DNA of 64,000 nt from Hyphomicrobiales bacterium (GCA_004144595.1 SEEM01000004.1:58509-122508); one strand, 5' to 3'; counted from the first letter of the stretch, positions 55,792 through 64,000 are shown. Made by a program: numbers and translations. Notes: generated by a model not told the origin, from the letters alone.

Positions 55792-57006
55792 TCAGGCGGC
55801 CATCGCCTTGCGCATGTTGTCGCTGACCTTCTCGAGGAAGCCGGTGGTCGAAAGCCACTTCTGCTCGGCACCGACCAGCAGGGCCAGATCCTTGGTCATG
55901 TCGCCGGCCTCGACCGTATCGACCGTGACCTTCTCCAGGAGCGCCGCGAACTTGGCGAGCTCGGCGTTGCCGTCCAGCTTGGCGCGATGGCTCAGGCCAC
56001 GGGTCCAGGCGAAGATCGAGGCGATCGAGTTCGTCGAGGTCTCCTTGCCCTTCTGGTGCTCGCGATAATGGCGGGTCACCGTGCCGTGGGCGGCCTCGGC
56101 CTCGACGGTCTTGCCGTCCGGCGTCATCAGCACCGAAGTCATCAGGCCCAGCGAGCCGAAGCCCTGCGCCACCGTGTCGGACTGCACGTCGCCATCGTAG
56201 TTCTTGCAGGCCCAGACATAGCCGCCCGACCATTTCATCGCGGAAGCGACCATGTCGTCGATCAGGCGGTGCTCGTAAGTGATGCCGAGCTCGTCGAACT
56301 TGGCCTTGAACTCGGCCTGGTAGATCTCCTCGAAGATATCCTTGAAGCGCCCGTCATAGGTCTTGAGGATGGTGTTCTTGGTCGAGAGGTAGACCGGGTA
56401 CTTGCGGATCAGGCCGTAGTTCAGCGACGCACGAGCGAAGTCGCGGATCGAATCGTCGAGATTGTACATCGCCATGGCAACGCCGGCGTCAGGGGCCTTG
56501 AAGACCTCCTTCTCGATGACGTTGCCGTCCTCGCCAACGAACTTGATCGACAGCGTGCCCTTGCCGGGGAACTTGAAGTCGGTGGCGCGGTACTGGTCGC
56601 CATAGGCGTGGCGGCCGATGACGATCGGCTGGGTCCAGCCGGGAACGAGGCGCGGCACGTTCTTGCAGATGATCGGCTCGCGGAAGATCACGCCGCCGAG
56701 GATGTTGCGGATCGTGCCGTTCGGCGACTTCCACATCGACTTCAGGTTGAATTCCTTCACGCGGCCCTCGTCCGGCGTGATGGTGGCGCATTTCACGGCG
56801 ACGCCATGCTTCTTGGTCGCGTTGGCGGCGTCGATCGTGACCTGGTCGTCGGTCGCGTCGCGGTTCTCGACCGAGAGGTCGTAATAGTCGAGCTCGAGAT
56901 CCAGATACGGGAAGATCAGGGTATCCTTGATCTTCTGCCAGATGATCCGGGTCATCTCGTCGCCGTCCATGTCGACGACCGGGTTGGCGACCTTGATTTT
57001 GCTCAT
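55792..57006 (-). CDS. icd: NADP-dependent isocitrate dehydrogenase, eukaryote-like type
   Basis: The 404-residue protein matches the subfamily II NADP-IDH shared with mitochondria. It includes [19 protein letters not shown], then [20 protein letters not shown] (substrate Ser/Asn), [14 protein letters not shown] and the C-terminal [16 protein letters not shown]. It converts isocitrate to 2-oxoglutarate in the TCA cycle. The type differs from the E. coli enzyme and fits an alphaproteobacterium. It is monocistronic with its own terminator. Confidence 0.96.
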   Translation of the reverse strand: MSKIKVANPVVDMDGDEMTRIIWQKIKDTLIFPYLDLELDYYDLSVENRDATDDQVTIDAANATKKHGVAVKCATITPDEGRVKEFNLKSMWKSPNGTIRNILGGVIFREPIICKNVPRLVPGWTQPIVIGRHAYGDQYRATDFKFPGKGTLSIKFVGEDGNVIEKEVFKAPDAGVAMAMYNLDDSIRDFARASLNYGLIRKYPVYLSTKNTILKTYDGRFKDIFEEIYQAEFKAKFDELGITYEHRLIDDMVASAMKWSGGYVWACKNYDGDVQSDTVAQGFGSLGLMTSVLMTPDGKTVEAEAAHGTVTRHYREHQKGKETSTNSIASIFAWTRGLSHRAKLDGNAELAKFAALLEKVTVDTVEAGDMTKDLALLVGAEQKWLSTTGFLEKVSDNMRKAMAA

Positions 57007-57218
57007 GCGATGACCCCTGTTCTCTCCAGATAGAACGATCCGAACCGCGCCTTTCGGCGATGGTCGACGGCTGGGTCGCTTCCTAGCTCGTTAGAGGCGG
57101 CGGGGGAAGCGCGGCTTTCGGGCAATCCGACGCGCCGGAATTATGTTGCATTGCCGCAAAATCGGCACCTTCCCCGCCTAGCTGATCTGCCGCTCGTCAT
57201 AGCGACAGGACGAACGCC

Positions 57219-58034
57219 GTGTTTCGTTTCATTTTCAATCCACGCACCGGCCTTCAGCCGGCGGCGATTCTTCTGGCGGCGGCGCTGGGTCCCGCCCTTG
57301 CCTCCGCGCCGATCACGGCCGAGGAAGCCCCGGCTACGCCGCTGCCGATTCCGCGCGGCGCGCTCGTCGACCCTGATGGCGACGAGATGCCAGCGTTCGC
57401 CGCAAGCCAGCCCGACGCCATCGTCTTCGATCCGGGCCTGGCTGCGCTCGGCCGGGCTGAAGCAGCGTCCGGCTCCCATCTGCGGGCGCGCGCGCCGGTT
57501 CCGGTCGACATCATCCGAGATGGCTTCGCTGCGCGCCAGAATGCCATGAGCGCGGATCAGGACCGCTCCGTCGGCTTCAAGCTGAACCAGGGCGCCTTTT
57601 CCCTCTCGAGCACGCTCTCCGATCCGGCAGGCGTCGGCGCGACGCGGAATGCCGAGCTCCGCTGGCGTCTCGCCCAGCCCGCAGGAGCGAGCAAGGGCTT
57701 CATCTGGGGCATCGCCACCGGTGGCGGCAGCGCGCTCTACGGCAATCCCGAACAGATCGGCGAGGCCTTGATCGGCTACCGGCAGGAGCTGGTCCCGCAC
57801 CTGACATTGACCTCCCAGCTCACGATGGGCGGCCAATACGTCTTCGCGCCGGGCGACGGCATCCACACCGCCATGACGCCGGAGATGAAGCTCTCGGTCG
57901 ATCTCGCCAAGCTTGCCGACCTGCCCTGGCAGACCTCGTTGGACGTGACGCTGGCGCGCAAGGTGCCGCTCGTCGCCAGCGATTTCGAGACGCGTGGCCG
58001 GGCCATGCTCTCCTTGAAGTACAAGTGGGACTGA
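57219..58034 (+). CDS. Exported protein, possible outer-membrane or periplasmic beta protein
   Basis: The 271-residue product starts with GTG and a signal peptide (QPAAILLAAALGPALASA). The mature part has a Pro/Asp-rich first third. The second half is made of alternating residues typical of beta strands (FIWGIATGGGSALYG, LTLTSQLTMGGQYVFAPG, FETRGRAMLSLKYKWD). The last strand ends in an aromatic-then-acidic tail rather than a terminal Phe, so a canonical Omp signal is weak. I do not recognise the family. Confidence 0.55.
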   Translation: MFRFIFNPRTGLQPAAILLAAALGPALASAPITAEEAPATPLPIPRGALVDPDGDEMPAFAASQPDAIVFDPGLAALGRAEAASGSHLRARAPVPVDIIRDGFAARQNAMSADQDRSVGFKLNQGAFSLSSTLSDPAGVGATRNAELRWRLAQPAGASKGFIWGIATGGGSALYGNPEQIGEALIGYRQELVPHLTLTSQLTMGGQYVFAPGDGIHTAMTPEMKLSVDLAKLADLPWQTSLDVTLARKVPLVASDFETRGRAMLSLKYKWD

Positions 58035-58061
58035 GCGGGGAGCCCGCGCTCCAGCTGCAGC

Positions 58062-58179
58062 CCTCACCCTGAGGAGCCGCGCAGCGGCATCTCGAAGGAT
58101 GTCCAGATCGCTCCATAGCCTTCGTAAATATCCTTCGAGACGCCATTTCTTCCGAAATGGCTCCTCCTGAGGATGAGGG
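58062..58179. repeat. Intergenic inverted repeat of the CCCTCA-CCTGAGGAG type
   Basis: The left arm begins CCCTCACCCTGAGGAGC, and the right arm ends with its near complement GCTCCTCCTGAGGATGAGGG. An inner pair TCTCGAAGGAT / ATCCTTCGAGA and a small ATTTCTTCCGAAAT hairpin fill the centre. Similar sequences are scattered through Hyphomicrobiales genomes. It lies just after the gene at 57219 and before an SDR gene. Confidence 0.75.
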
Positions 58180-58267
58180 CTCGCTGATCGTGACGCAGAA
58201 CGCGGCTTCATGGGGGCCTGCATCAGCCAGCCTTCCCCCTGGCTGCGGCGCGCTCTAGCCTCGGATC

Positions 58268-59005
58268 ATGACAAACCCGACCTCGCCCAAATTCGCTCTC
58301 GTCACCGGCGGCACGCGCGGCATCGGCGCCGGCGCGGCTCTCGCCCTGGCCACAGCCGGCTATGACGTTCTCGCCACGGGCTTGACCGAGGAGGAAGTCG
58401 CGGCGGCGCCGGCCCACCCCGCCATCCGCCATGCCCGGCTCGACGTGACCAGCGACGCAGAGGTCGCGGCAATCGTTGCGACCTGCCCGCGCCTTGACGC
58501 GCTCGTGAACTGCGCCGGCATGATCCAGCGCGGCGGCAAGGAATTCGAGATCGACGCGTTCCGCCTCACCATCGAGGTCAATCTCAACGGCACGATGCGG
58601 ATGTGCCTCGCCGCCAAGGACAAGCTCGCCGCCAAGGGCGCGGACAAGGCCGGCGGTGCGATCGTCAATATTGCCTCGATGCTGACCTTCCACGGTTCGC
58701 CCTTCGCGCCGGGATATGCGGCGTCGAAGGGCGGCATCGGCCAGCTTACAAAATCGCTCGGCGCCGCCTGGGCGCAGGAGGGCATCCGCGTCAACGCGGT
58801 GGCACCGGGCTGGATCGAGACGGAGCTGACCCGCCCGCTGGTCGAGGATGCCGAGCGCTCGGCGCCGATTCTCGCCCGCACGCCGATGGGCCGATGGGGC
58901 AAGCCCGGCGACGTCGGCGGCGCCATCGCCTTCCTGCTCTCGGACGCCGCCCAGTTCGTCACCGGCGCGATCCTGCCGGTCGATGGCGGTTATCTCGCGG
59001 TCTAG
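58268..59005 (+). CDS. Short-chain dehydrogenase/reductase (SDR)
   Basis: The 245-residue classical SDR has cofactor motif TGGTRGIGAGAALA (residues 13-26). VNCAGMIQRG and the catalytic Ser in NIASMLTFHG follow, with Tyr-x-x-x-Lys in GYAASKGGI. VNAVAPGWIETEL is also typical. The pre-cofactor segment favours NAD(P). The substrate is unknown. It is 88 bases before a cupin gene on the same strand, and the pair may act together on a small ketone or hydroxyacid. Confidence 0.88.
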   Translation: MTNPTSPKFALVTGGTRGIGAGAALALATAGYDVLATGLTEEEVAAAPAHPAIRHARLDVTSDAEVAAIVATCPRLDALVNCAGMIQRGGKEFEIDAFRLTIEVNLNGTMRMCLAAKDKLAAKGADKAGGAIVNIASMLTFHGSPFAPGYAASKGGIGQLTKSLGAAWAQEGIRVNAVAPGWIETELTRPLVEDAERSAPILARTPMGRWGKPGDVGGAIAFLLSDAAQFVTGAILPVDGGYLAV

Positions 59006-59093
59006 AAAACGATTCCGGATCAGGAGCTTGGGCCGAAGCGTTGAATCGAATTGCACGCAGCCTGAATCAGAAACTCAGCACGGGAGAAACGCC

Positions 59094-59639
59094 ATGACGA
59101 CGACGAGCCCGGTGCCTGTCGCGGCCACGCAGGAGGAGCGCTGGACGCCCTACCGCCATCCCCAGCCGAAGGAATCGCCGCCGGAGCTGATCGTCCCGAA
59201 CGTGATCCCGACCGACGAGCGCGTCTGGGTGCCGGTCGACGACAATGTCTGGTTTCGCCCTCTCGTCCTTTGCACCTCGCGCGGCTATTGGATGAACCTG
59301 CTCAAGGTGCGCCGCGCCGGCGTGCTCTCGCGCCATCGCCATCCGCAGCCGGTCCATGGCTACGTGCTCAAGGGCAAATGGCGCTACCTTGAACACGACT
59401 GGGTCGCGACCGAGGGCGCCTATGTCTATGAGGCGCCGGGCGAAACGCACACGCTGGTGGTCGATCCCGATGTCGAGGAGATGATCACCATGTTCCAGGT
59501 CAACGGCGCGATGATCTATGTCGACCCGGACGGCAAATGCCTGGGCTATGACGACGTCTTCACCCGCATCGACAAATGCCGCGCGCATTACGCCCAGAAC
59601 GGACTCGGCGCGGAGTACGTGGATCAGTTTATTCGATAG
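59094..59639 (+). CDS. Cupin of the 2,4'-dihydroxyacetophenone dioxygenase family
   Basis: The 181-residue protein has a single cupin barrel. The metal motif reads SRHRHPQPVHGYVLKGKWRYLEH, and a second half ends in APGETHTLVVDP. That matches the 2,4'-dihydroxyacetophenone dioxygenase-like family, which cleaves a C-C bond next to a ketone. Many relatives have unknown substrates. GGGAGAAACGCC precedes the ATG at 59094. It is 88 bases after an SDR gene, and the two may share a catabolic step. Confidence 0.85.
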   Translation: MTTTSPVPVAATQEERWTPYRHPQPKESPPELIVPNVIPTDERVWVPVDDNVWFRPLVLCTSRGYWMNLLKVRRAGVLSRHRHPQPVHGYVLKGKWRYLEHDWVATEGAYVYEAPGETHTLVVDPDVEEMITMFQVNGAMIYVDPDGKCLGYDDVFTRIDKCRAHYAQNGLGAEYVDQFIR

Positions 59640-59649
59640 CCCGGCTGCC

Positions 59650-59754
59650 GTCATTCTCGGGCGAAGCGCAGCGCAGACCCGAGAATCTCTAACAAGATTG
59701 AGGGGAAAAATGCCTCATCCGGCAGGAGATGCTCGGGTCAAGCCCGAGCATGAC
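59650..59754. repeat. Intergenic inverted repeat of the CTCGGG type
   Basis: The left arm GTCATTCTCGGGCG (59650-59663) and its hairpin partner GACCCGAGAATCTCT are mirrored by the right part GAGATGCTCGGGTCAAGCCCGAGCATGACG, which ends at 59754. Each side is itself a hairpin. It sits between the cupin gene and the fliX stop. It is of the same general class as the element at 9136-9227, but with different stem sequence. Confidence 0.7.
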
Positions 59755-59759
59755 GCCCT

Positions 59760-60167
59760 TTAACGACGAAGCTTCGCCAGCTCGACCGCGGCGCGCAGCT
59801 CGATATGACCGAGGACCTCGTCGAGACGCGGATCGTCCGTCGTCTCGCGCCGAAGCGCCAATGTCGTGCGCAGCCGCTCCAGCTCCGAGGGCAGCACCCG
59901 CCCGGCGAGCAGCGCCGCCTTGAGACGGTCGAGCCCGTCGAGCAGATCGTGCCCGCGCCTGGCCTGGCGGCGCTTGCGATCCTGCGGATCCTCCTGCGCC
60001 TGAACGGCGAGCAGCGTATCGAGCGGCCCTGCCGCGCTGACGCCGCTGCCGCGGGTCGCGGTCGCGCTGTCCTGCGTCGGAAGCGTGAAGGCCGCGCCGG
60101 TCGAGCGCCTCGCGGAACTGGCCGGGCCGGCATTCGAAACGGGCGCGCGCTGGTCGATCCTGATCAT
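59760..60167 (-). CDS. fliX: Flagellar assembly regulator FliX
   Basis: The 135-residue protein matches FliX, an alphaproteobacterial regulator. In Caulobacter it couples flagellar assembly to transcription through FlbD. It has a Ser/Ala-rich first half and a helical second half with GHDLLDGLDRLKAALLAGRVLP and DEVLGHIELRAAVELAKL. I chose the ATG at 60167 (MIRIDQR); the frame is open to 60257. It is divergent from flgI, which matches the fliX-flgI arrangement described in Caulobacter. Confidence 0.88.
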   Translation of the reverse strand: MIRIDQRAPVSNAGPASSARRSTGAAFTLPTQDSATATRGSGVSAAGPLDTLLAVQAQEDPQDRKRRQARRGHDLLDGLDRLKAALLAGRVLPSELERLRTTLALRRETTDDPRLDEVLGHIELRAAVELAKLRR

Positions 60168-60311
60168 CGGCGGCCTCTGGAGCATCGGACCGGAATGTGG
60201 ATGCCACGTTCCGAAAGAATCCGATGCCAAGTCATGATCCAGATCGTCACTTTGCACCCGATAGGGCGCGCGACGATGTGGAAGGGTTAACGAACTCTTG
60301 CCGGAAGGCGG

Positions 60312-60326
60312 TTAACAGCCGGTAAA
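60312..60326. promoter_or_regulatory. CtrA-like site (TTAA-N7-TAAA) between fliX and flgI
   Basis: TTAA at 60312-60315, seven bases, TAAA at 60323-60326: one mismatch to the consensus. A further TTAA half-site lies at 60287-60290. The position in the divergent fliX/flgI region fits the known CtrA control of flgI in Caulobacter, but the sequence alone is weaker than at fliL and flgB. Confidence 0.5.
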
Positions 60327-60444
60327 TTGCCCGGCAGAAACTGCCGCCCCGGCAGGAAGCGCAGGCTCCGCAAGAGCCTCTCGACCATGATGGCAAACTG
60401 CAAAGGACTGACAAACAAGGCTTTTCAAATTCGAGCGGTTTGGC

Positions 60445-61629
60445 ATGGCCCTCGCAAGGGTGGACGTGAGTTCAACTGCCCCTGGTGCCAGACGCATGTT
60501 CCGCAACCCCGCCCTGAAGACGCTGCTGAAGCCGCTGGCCGCCCTGCTGGCCGTGGTCGTCGGCCTGTCGTCGCAGCCGGTGTTCGCACTCTCGCGCATC
60601 AAGGACCTCGCCTCGATCGAGGGCGTGCGCACCAACCAATTGCTCGGCTATGGCATCGTCGTCGGCCTCAACGGCACCGGTGACACGCTCAACAACACGC
60701 CCTTCACCAAGCAGTCGCTGCAGGCGATGCTGGAGCGCCTCGGCGTCAACACCCGCGGCGCCAACATGCGCACCGCCAACGTCGCAGCCGTGATGGTGAC
60801 GGCCAATCTGCCGCCCTTCGCGACCCAGGGCACCCGCGTCGACGTCACCGTCTCCGCCATGGGCGATTCGAAGTCGCTTCAGGGCGGCACGCTTCTGGTC
60901 ACGCCCCTGCTCGGCGCCGATGGCGAGGTTTATGCGGTCTCGCAGGGCCCGGTCGCGATCTCCGGCTTTTCGGCCGAGGGCGAAGCCAGCAAGATCACCC
61001 GGGGCGTGCCGACGGTCGGCCGCATCGCCAATGGCGGCGTCGTCGAGCGCGAGATCGATTTCGCGCTGAACAAGCTCCAGACGCTGCGCCTGTCGCTGCG
61101 CAATCCGGACCTGACGACCGCGCGCCGCATGGCCGCCGCGATCAACGAATTCGTCGGCGGCGACTCGGCCGAGCCGACCGATCCCTCGACCGTGGTCCTG
61201 CAGATTCCCGCTCGCTTCAAAGGTAACATGATCAAGCTGCTCACCGATATCGAGCAGCTCCGCATCGAGCCCGACCAGCTCGCCCGCATCGTCATCGACG
61301 AGCGCTCCGGCATCATCGTCATGGGCAAGGATGTCCGCGTCTCCACCGTGGCGGTGGCGCAGGGCAACCTGACCGTCACGATCAGCGAGCAGCCGCAGGT
61401 CTCGCAGCCCGAGCCCCTCTCGCGCGGCCAGACGGTCGTGACGCCGCGCACCAACGTCAAGGTCGATACCGGCGGCGGCAACAAGCTCGCTGTGGTTCGC
61501 GAGAGCGTATCCCTGGCCGAGCTGGTCGACGGGCTCAATGCGCTCGGCATCGGCCCGCGCGACCTGATCTCCATTCTCCAGGCCATCAAGTCGGCAGGCG
61601 CGCTGCAGGCCGAAATCGAGGTGATGTGA
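60445..61629 (+). CDS. flgI: Flagellar P-ring protein FlgI
   Basis: The 394-residue open frame includes FlgI with a signal peptide (LLKPLAALLAVVVGLSSQPVFA). The mature protein has LSRIKDLASIEGVRTNQLLGYGIVVGLNGTGD, DVTVSAMGDSKSLQGGTLLVTPL and IVIDERSGIIVMGKDVRVST, and ends RDLISILQAIKSAGALQAEIEVM. It makes the periplasmic P ring. The ATG at 60496 gives a clean signal peptide and may be the true start, but it lacks a clear ribosome site. The next gene overlaps the stop by one base. Confidence 0.95.
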   Translation: MALARVDVSSTAPGARRMFRNPALKTLLKPLAALLAVVVGLSSQPVFALSRIKDLASIEGVRTNQLLGYGIVVGLNGTGDTLNNTPFTKQSLQAMLERLGVNTRGANMRTANVAAVMVTANLPPFATQGTRVDVTVSAMGDSKSLQGGTLLVTPLLGADGEVYAVSQGPVAISGFSAEGEASKITRGVPTVGRIANGGVVEREIDFALNKLQTLRLSLRNPDLTTARRMAAAINEFVGGDSAEPTDPSTVVLQIPARFKGNMIKLLTDIEQLRIEPDQLARIVIDERSGIIVMGKDVRVSTVAVAQGNLTVTISEQPQVSQPEPLSRGQTVVTPRTNVKVDTGGGNKLAVVRESVSLAELVDGLNALGIGPRDLISILQAIKSAGALQAEIEVM

Positions 61630-61985
61630 TGACTGTTGCCCTCGCGCTTCCCGCCGCGAATCTCGCCCTCGGCGTCGCCGGCAAAGTCGCCAATGGCATC
61701 GCCGATGCGCTCGATCCCGCCAAGGCCAAGGCGAAGAAGCAGGCCGACGACTTCGAGACGATGTTCCTCGAGCAGATGACCGAGAAGCTTTTTGCGGGCG
61801 AAAGCGGCGAGGGTCCGCTCGGCGAGAACGGCACCGGCGGCGGCATCTGGCGGTCGCAGCTCACGCAGCAATACGCCCAGCAGATCCAGAAGGCAGGCGG
61901 CATCGGCCTCTCCAACCAGATCATGCGCGACCTGATCAATCTCCAGGAACAGGCCGCCGGCGGAGTTCAGAATGCTGGCCGCTAA
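61629..61985 (+). CDS. Rod-binding FlgJ-like (CheL-type) protein
   Basis: The 118-residue protein matches only the rod-binding N-terminal domain of FlgJ: KKQADDFETMFLEQMTEKLFAG, GGGIWRSQLTQQYAQQIQKAGGIGLSNQIMRDLINLQ. The peptidoglycan hydrolase half of E. coli FlgJ is missing, which is usual in alphaproteobacteria, where an unlinked lytic enzyme takes that part. Its ATG overlaps the flgI stop, and the following gene overlaps it by 14 bases. Confidence 0.88.
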   Translation: MTVALALPAANLALGVAGKVANGIADALDPAKAKAKKQADDFETMFLEQMTEKLFAGESGEGPLGENGTGGGIWRSQLTQQYAQQIQKAGGIGLSNQIMRDLINLQEQAAGGVQNAGR

Positions 61986-62460
61986 GCCTATCCTCGACGA
62001 GCGCCCCCGCATCGCCGATGCGCTCAGCGCGCGCGCGCTGATCGAGGCCGTGCTGGAAGCGCTTGGCGCCCTCTCTCATGTCGTCGGAGAGGAGACCGAG
62101 CTGGTCCGCGCCGGTCGCCTGCCGGAAGCGATGACCCGCGAGCCGCGCAAGACCGAGCTCGCCGGCATCTATATGCGTGGCGTCGAGCAGGTGAAGCTGA
62201 ATGCCGTGGCGCTCGCCCGCTTCGTGCCGGACCAGGTCAAACGGCTGAAGGACGCACACACCGCCTTCCAGGGCCTGATCGAGACCAACCAGATCGTGCT
62301 GGCCACCGCCCGCGCCGTCTCGGAATCGGTCGTCCGCGATCTCGCCGCCGATGCGAACAAGCCGATGCGCGCCAATGGTTACGGCCCGGCCGCAACTGTC
62401 GGCGCAGGCGTCTTCGCCCGCCCAAATTCAGGGCCGCTGGTCGTCTCCCGTCGGCTCTGA
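61972..62460 (+). CDS. FlgN-like flagellar export chaperone
   Basis: The 162-residue protein is mainly helical, with IEAVLEALGALSHVVGEETELVRAGRL, EQVKLNAVALARFVPDQVKRL and FQGLIETNQIVLATARAVSESVVRDLA. The helix pattern resembles FlgN-type chaperones for hook-filament junction proteins. Gene order (flgI, flgJ-like, then this) also supports that reading. The similarity is only moderate, so the call is tentative. The start overlaps the preceding gene by 14 bases. Confidence 0.65.
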   Translation: MLAAKPILDERPRIADALSARALIEAVLEALGALSHVVGEETELVRAGRLPEAMTREPRKTELAGIYMRGVEQVKLNAVALARFVPDQVKRLKDAHTAFQGLIETNQIVLATARAVSESVVRDLAADANKPMRANGYGPAATVGAGVFARPNSGPLVVSRRL

Positions 62461-62694
62461 GCAGGACGCCGTCTGAACGCCCGGTCTCGGCTCTACGGCG
62501 GCCGCCGGCAGGCCCTTGGTATATAAAGGGTTTACGCCGCGCCTGCGCTGGAAACCCTAAAGATTTACCTAATTTCTTGACACCGGATTCAATCTTTTCT
62601 GCCAGCCTTCGGATTGTCGGGTAGCCACGTCCTGCTCTCGACGCAGGACGAGAGCGGCGCAACGGCGCCGTGAGCGACTCCAGAAGGAGTGGTC

Positions 62695-63147
62695 ATGGAT
62701 TTTGGTAACGCCCCCAGGCTCGCCGCCGTCACCGGCGCACCGCCTGTCTCCCGCGCAGACGTCACGGCTCATGCCGGCAGCGTCGCCGTGGACCTTCCCC
62801 CCGAAAAGACCGTGCAGTCCGCCTCGGCCGGCTCGGCCGTCAATGTCGAGGTGCGCGCCGAGACGCGCGACGCGCAGAGCCGCGCCGATGGCGAGCGCCG
62901 CGCCCAGGTGAACGACCAGAACAACCGCGCAGCGAACCGCATCACGGATGATACGGCCGAGCGCAGGCTGGTCATCGACCCGCAGACCCGGGCGATCGTG
63001 CTGCAGAAGAAGGATCCCCAAACCGGCGAGACGATCTCCCAATTGCCGGACGAAACGCTCCTGAAACTGCGCGCCTATTCGCGCGAGCTCAGCGACCGGG
63101 CGCGCGAGGCTGAGGAAACCCATCATCAGATCGAGCGGACGGCCTGA
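62695..63147 (+). CDS. flaG: FlaG-family flagellar protein
   Basis: The 150-residue protein has a variable, charged N-terminal half and a C-terminal FlaG module, RRLVIDPQTRAIVLQKKDPQTGETISQLPDETLLKLRAY. FlaG proteins influence filament length and are often encoded next to flagellin. Here the flagellin gene starts 265 bp downstream, after a terminator. AAGGAG precedes the ATG at 62695. Confidence 0.78.
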   Translation: MDFGNAPRLAAVTGAPPVSRADVTAHAGSVAVDLPPEKTVQSASAGSAVNVEVRAETRDAQSRADGERRAQVNDQNNRAANRITDDTAERRLVIDPQTRAIVLQKKDPQTGETISQLPDETLLKLRAYSRELSDRAREAEETHHQIERTA

Positions 63148-63173
63148 GAGGCTCTTCGCCATCCCCGACGAGC

Positions 63174-63208
63174 AAACCGCCCGCCTCTGCGCGGGCGGTT
63201 TGCGTTTT
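63174..63208 (+). terminator. Intrinsic terminator after flaG
   Basis: An eleven-pair stem AAACCGCCCGC / GCGGGCGGTTT around CTCTGC is followed by GCGTTTT. It starts 27 bp after the flaG stop and separates it from flagellin. Confidence 0.85.
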
Positions 63209-63256
63209 GCCCGCTTGCAGATCGCCATCGCCGCACATCCAACCCTGCCGCGAGCG

Positions 63257-63271
63257 TTAGAGGCCGCTTAA
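63257..63271. promoter_or_regulatory. CtrA-like site (TTAG-N7-TTAA) before flagellin
   Basis: TTAG at 63257-63260, seven bases, TTAA at 63268-63271, followed by CC as in the two perfect sites. It has one mismatch to consensus and lies 142 bp before the flagellin ATG. It may be a direct or a degenerate site. Confidence 0.45.
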
Positions 63272-63412
63272 CCATGCGCAGACAAGCCGCCGGACCGCGT
63301 CAATTCGCCGGCTGAAATTTACCGGTTGTTACGGGCTGGGGCAGCAGGGTCACCTCGTCCCGGCCAGAATGGCTTGGACGCCAGAAGGCTCCATACCAGA
63401 AGGTAATTACAA

Positions 63413-64000
63413 ATGGCCGTTTCCATCTCTTCGGGCGTTCGTTCCGCTCTTTCGTCGCTGCAGTCCACCGCTGCCCAGGCCGCTGCCTCGCAGCTCAAGC
63501 TGGCGACCGGCAAGAAGGTCAACAGCGCGGTCGACAACCCCGTCAACTATTTCACCGCCGCCTCACTGAATGACCGCTCCAGCCAGCTCACGGGCCTGCT
63601 CGATGGCATCTCGAACGGCATCCAGACCATCCAGGCCGCCTCCAAGGGCATCGATGGCATCACCAAGCTCGTCGGTTCTCTCCAGTCGACCATCAAGCAG
63701 GCTCAGGCCGACGCGGCCCAGAACCGCCCGACCAAGGCCGGCACGGCCCTTGCCACCCAAGCCGAGGCGGTCGTCACCAGCAAGAGCCTGAAGGACCTCG
63801 CGCTCGACAAGAGCCTGCTCGACAGCGACGCGATCGTTGCTCCGGCCACCACCACGAACGGCACGGCTGACGCCGCGACCGCTACGAACTCTGGTGACCG
63901 CGGCATCCTGGCCGGCGCGAACGGCACCCGCTTCGCGATCTCGCTGAAGTCCGGCTCCAACACTTACACGGCTGCATTCGACAGCAAGAACGTCACGATG
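63413..64000 (+). CDS. Flagellin, 3' end outside window
   Basis: The first 196 residues of a flagellin are visible. The D0/D1 helix carries SSGVRSALSSLQSTAAQAAASQLKLATGKKVNSAVDNP and YFTAASLNDRSSQLTGLLDGISNGIQTIQAA. A Thr/Ala/Asn-rich variable domain begins near residue 125. The reading frame is still open at the last base, so size and C-terminal helix cannot be judged. GAAGG lies before the ATG at 63413. A CtrA-like site is upstream and a FlaG gene precedes it. Confidence 0.95.
   Translation, partial: MAVSISSGVRSALSSLQSTAAQAAASQLKLATGKKVNSAVDNPVNYFTAASLNDRSSQLTGLLDGISNGIQTIQAASKGIDGITKLVGSLQSTIKQAQADAAQNRPTKAGTALATQAEAVVTSKSLKDLALDKSLLDSDAIVAPATTTNGTADAATATNSGDRGILAGANGTRFAISLKSGSNTYTAAFDSKNVTM

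Overview
The window is 64 kb of GC-rich, densely coded bacterial chromosome. It looks alphaproteobacterial, most likely order Hyphomicrobiales and Bosea/Methylobacterium-like. The support is an alphaproteobacterial flagellar gene set (FliX, a DUF6468 protein, MotE, a FlaG-like protein, short export-gate genes), CckA, CtrA-type TTAA-N7-TTAA sites, a LexA box of the GAAC-N7-GAAC type, an ATP12 chaperone, an NDUFS4-type complex I subunit and a DksA that has lost three of its four zinc cysteines. The genus is inference. I saw no prophage, insertion sequence, CRISPR array, rRNA or integrative element, and no gene-free stretch above about 300 bp.

Layout. 0-12.9 kb: the end of a chemotaxis receptor, ATP12, propionyl-CoA carboxylase beta, an HxlR regulator with a KAS II enzyme, a cecR-ybhGFS-like ABC exporter operon behind a perfect 22-bp palindrome, an MBOAT/SGNH acetylation pair, dksA and a GFA-family gene. 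13.0-23.9 kb: flagellar cluster A, flgF-flgG-flgA-flgH facing fliL-fliM-DUF6468-motE across a perfect CtrA site, then a 1165-residue periplasmic repeat protein. 23.8-32.4 kb: a lipid/LPS glycosyltransfer operon (GT39, GT2, LpxB N-terminal-like), small membrane ORFs, a PP2C-like phosphatase and an iron-type ABC importer. 32.5-42.3 kb: tRNA-Arg and tRNA-Pro around a complex I subunit gene, a DUF192 protein, a 612-residue orphan, surface-polysaccharide-type enzymes, aspS with two paralogous lipoproteins, and rnd.

42.3-50.8 kb: flagellar cluster B, fliO and fliP facing flgB-flgC-fliE-fliQ-fliR-flhB across a second perfect CtrA site, with cckA directly after flhB. 50.9-59.7 kb: housekeeping genes recA (LexA box), alaS and icd, then an SDR and a cupin gene. 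59.7-64 kb: flagellar cluster C, fliX facing flgI-flgJ-like-flgN-like, then flaG and a flagellin gene cut by the window end.

The connecting theme is cell-cycle control of motility. CckA, the kinase that feeds the CtrA phosphorelay in relatives, is encoded beside the export-gate operon. Perfect or near-perfect CtrA sites lie in front of flagellar transcription units in all three clusters. The other systems look like ordinary chromosomal modules. The points I rate most worth following up are the compact cecR/ybh operon with its palindrome, the giant periplasmic protein next to motE, the predicted terminator between fliO and fliP, and three large intergenic inverted repeats.
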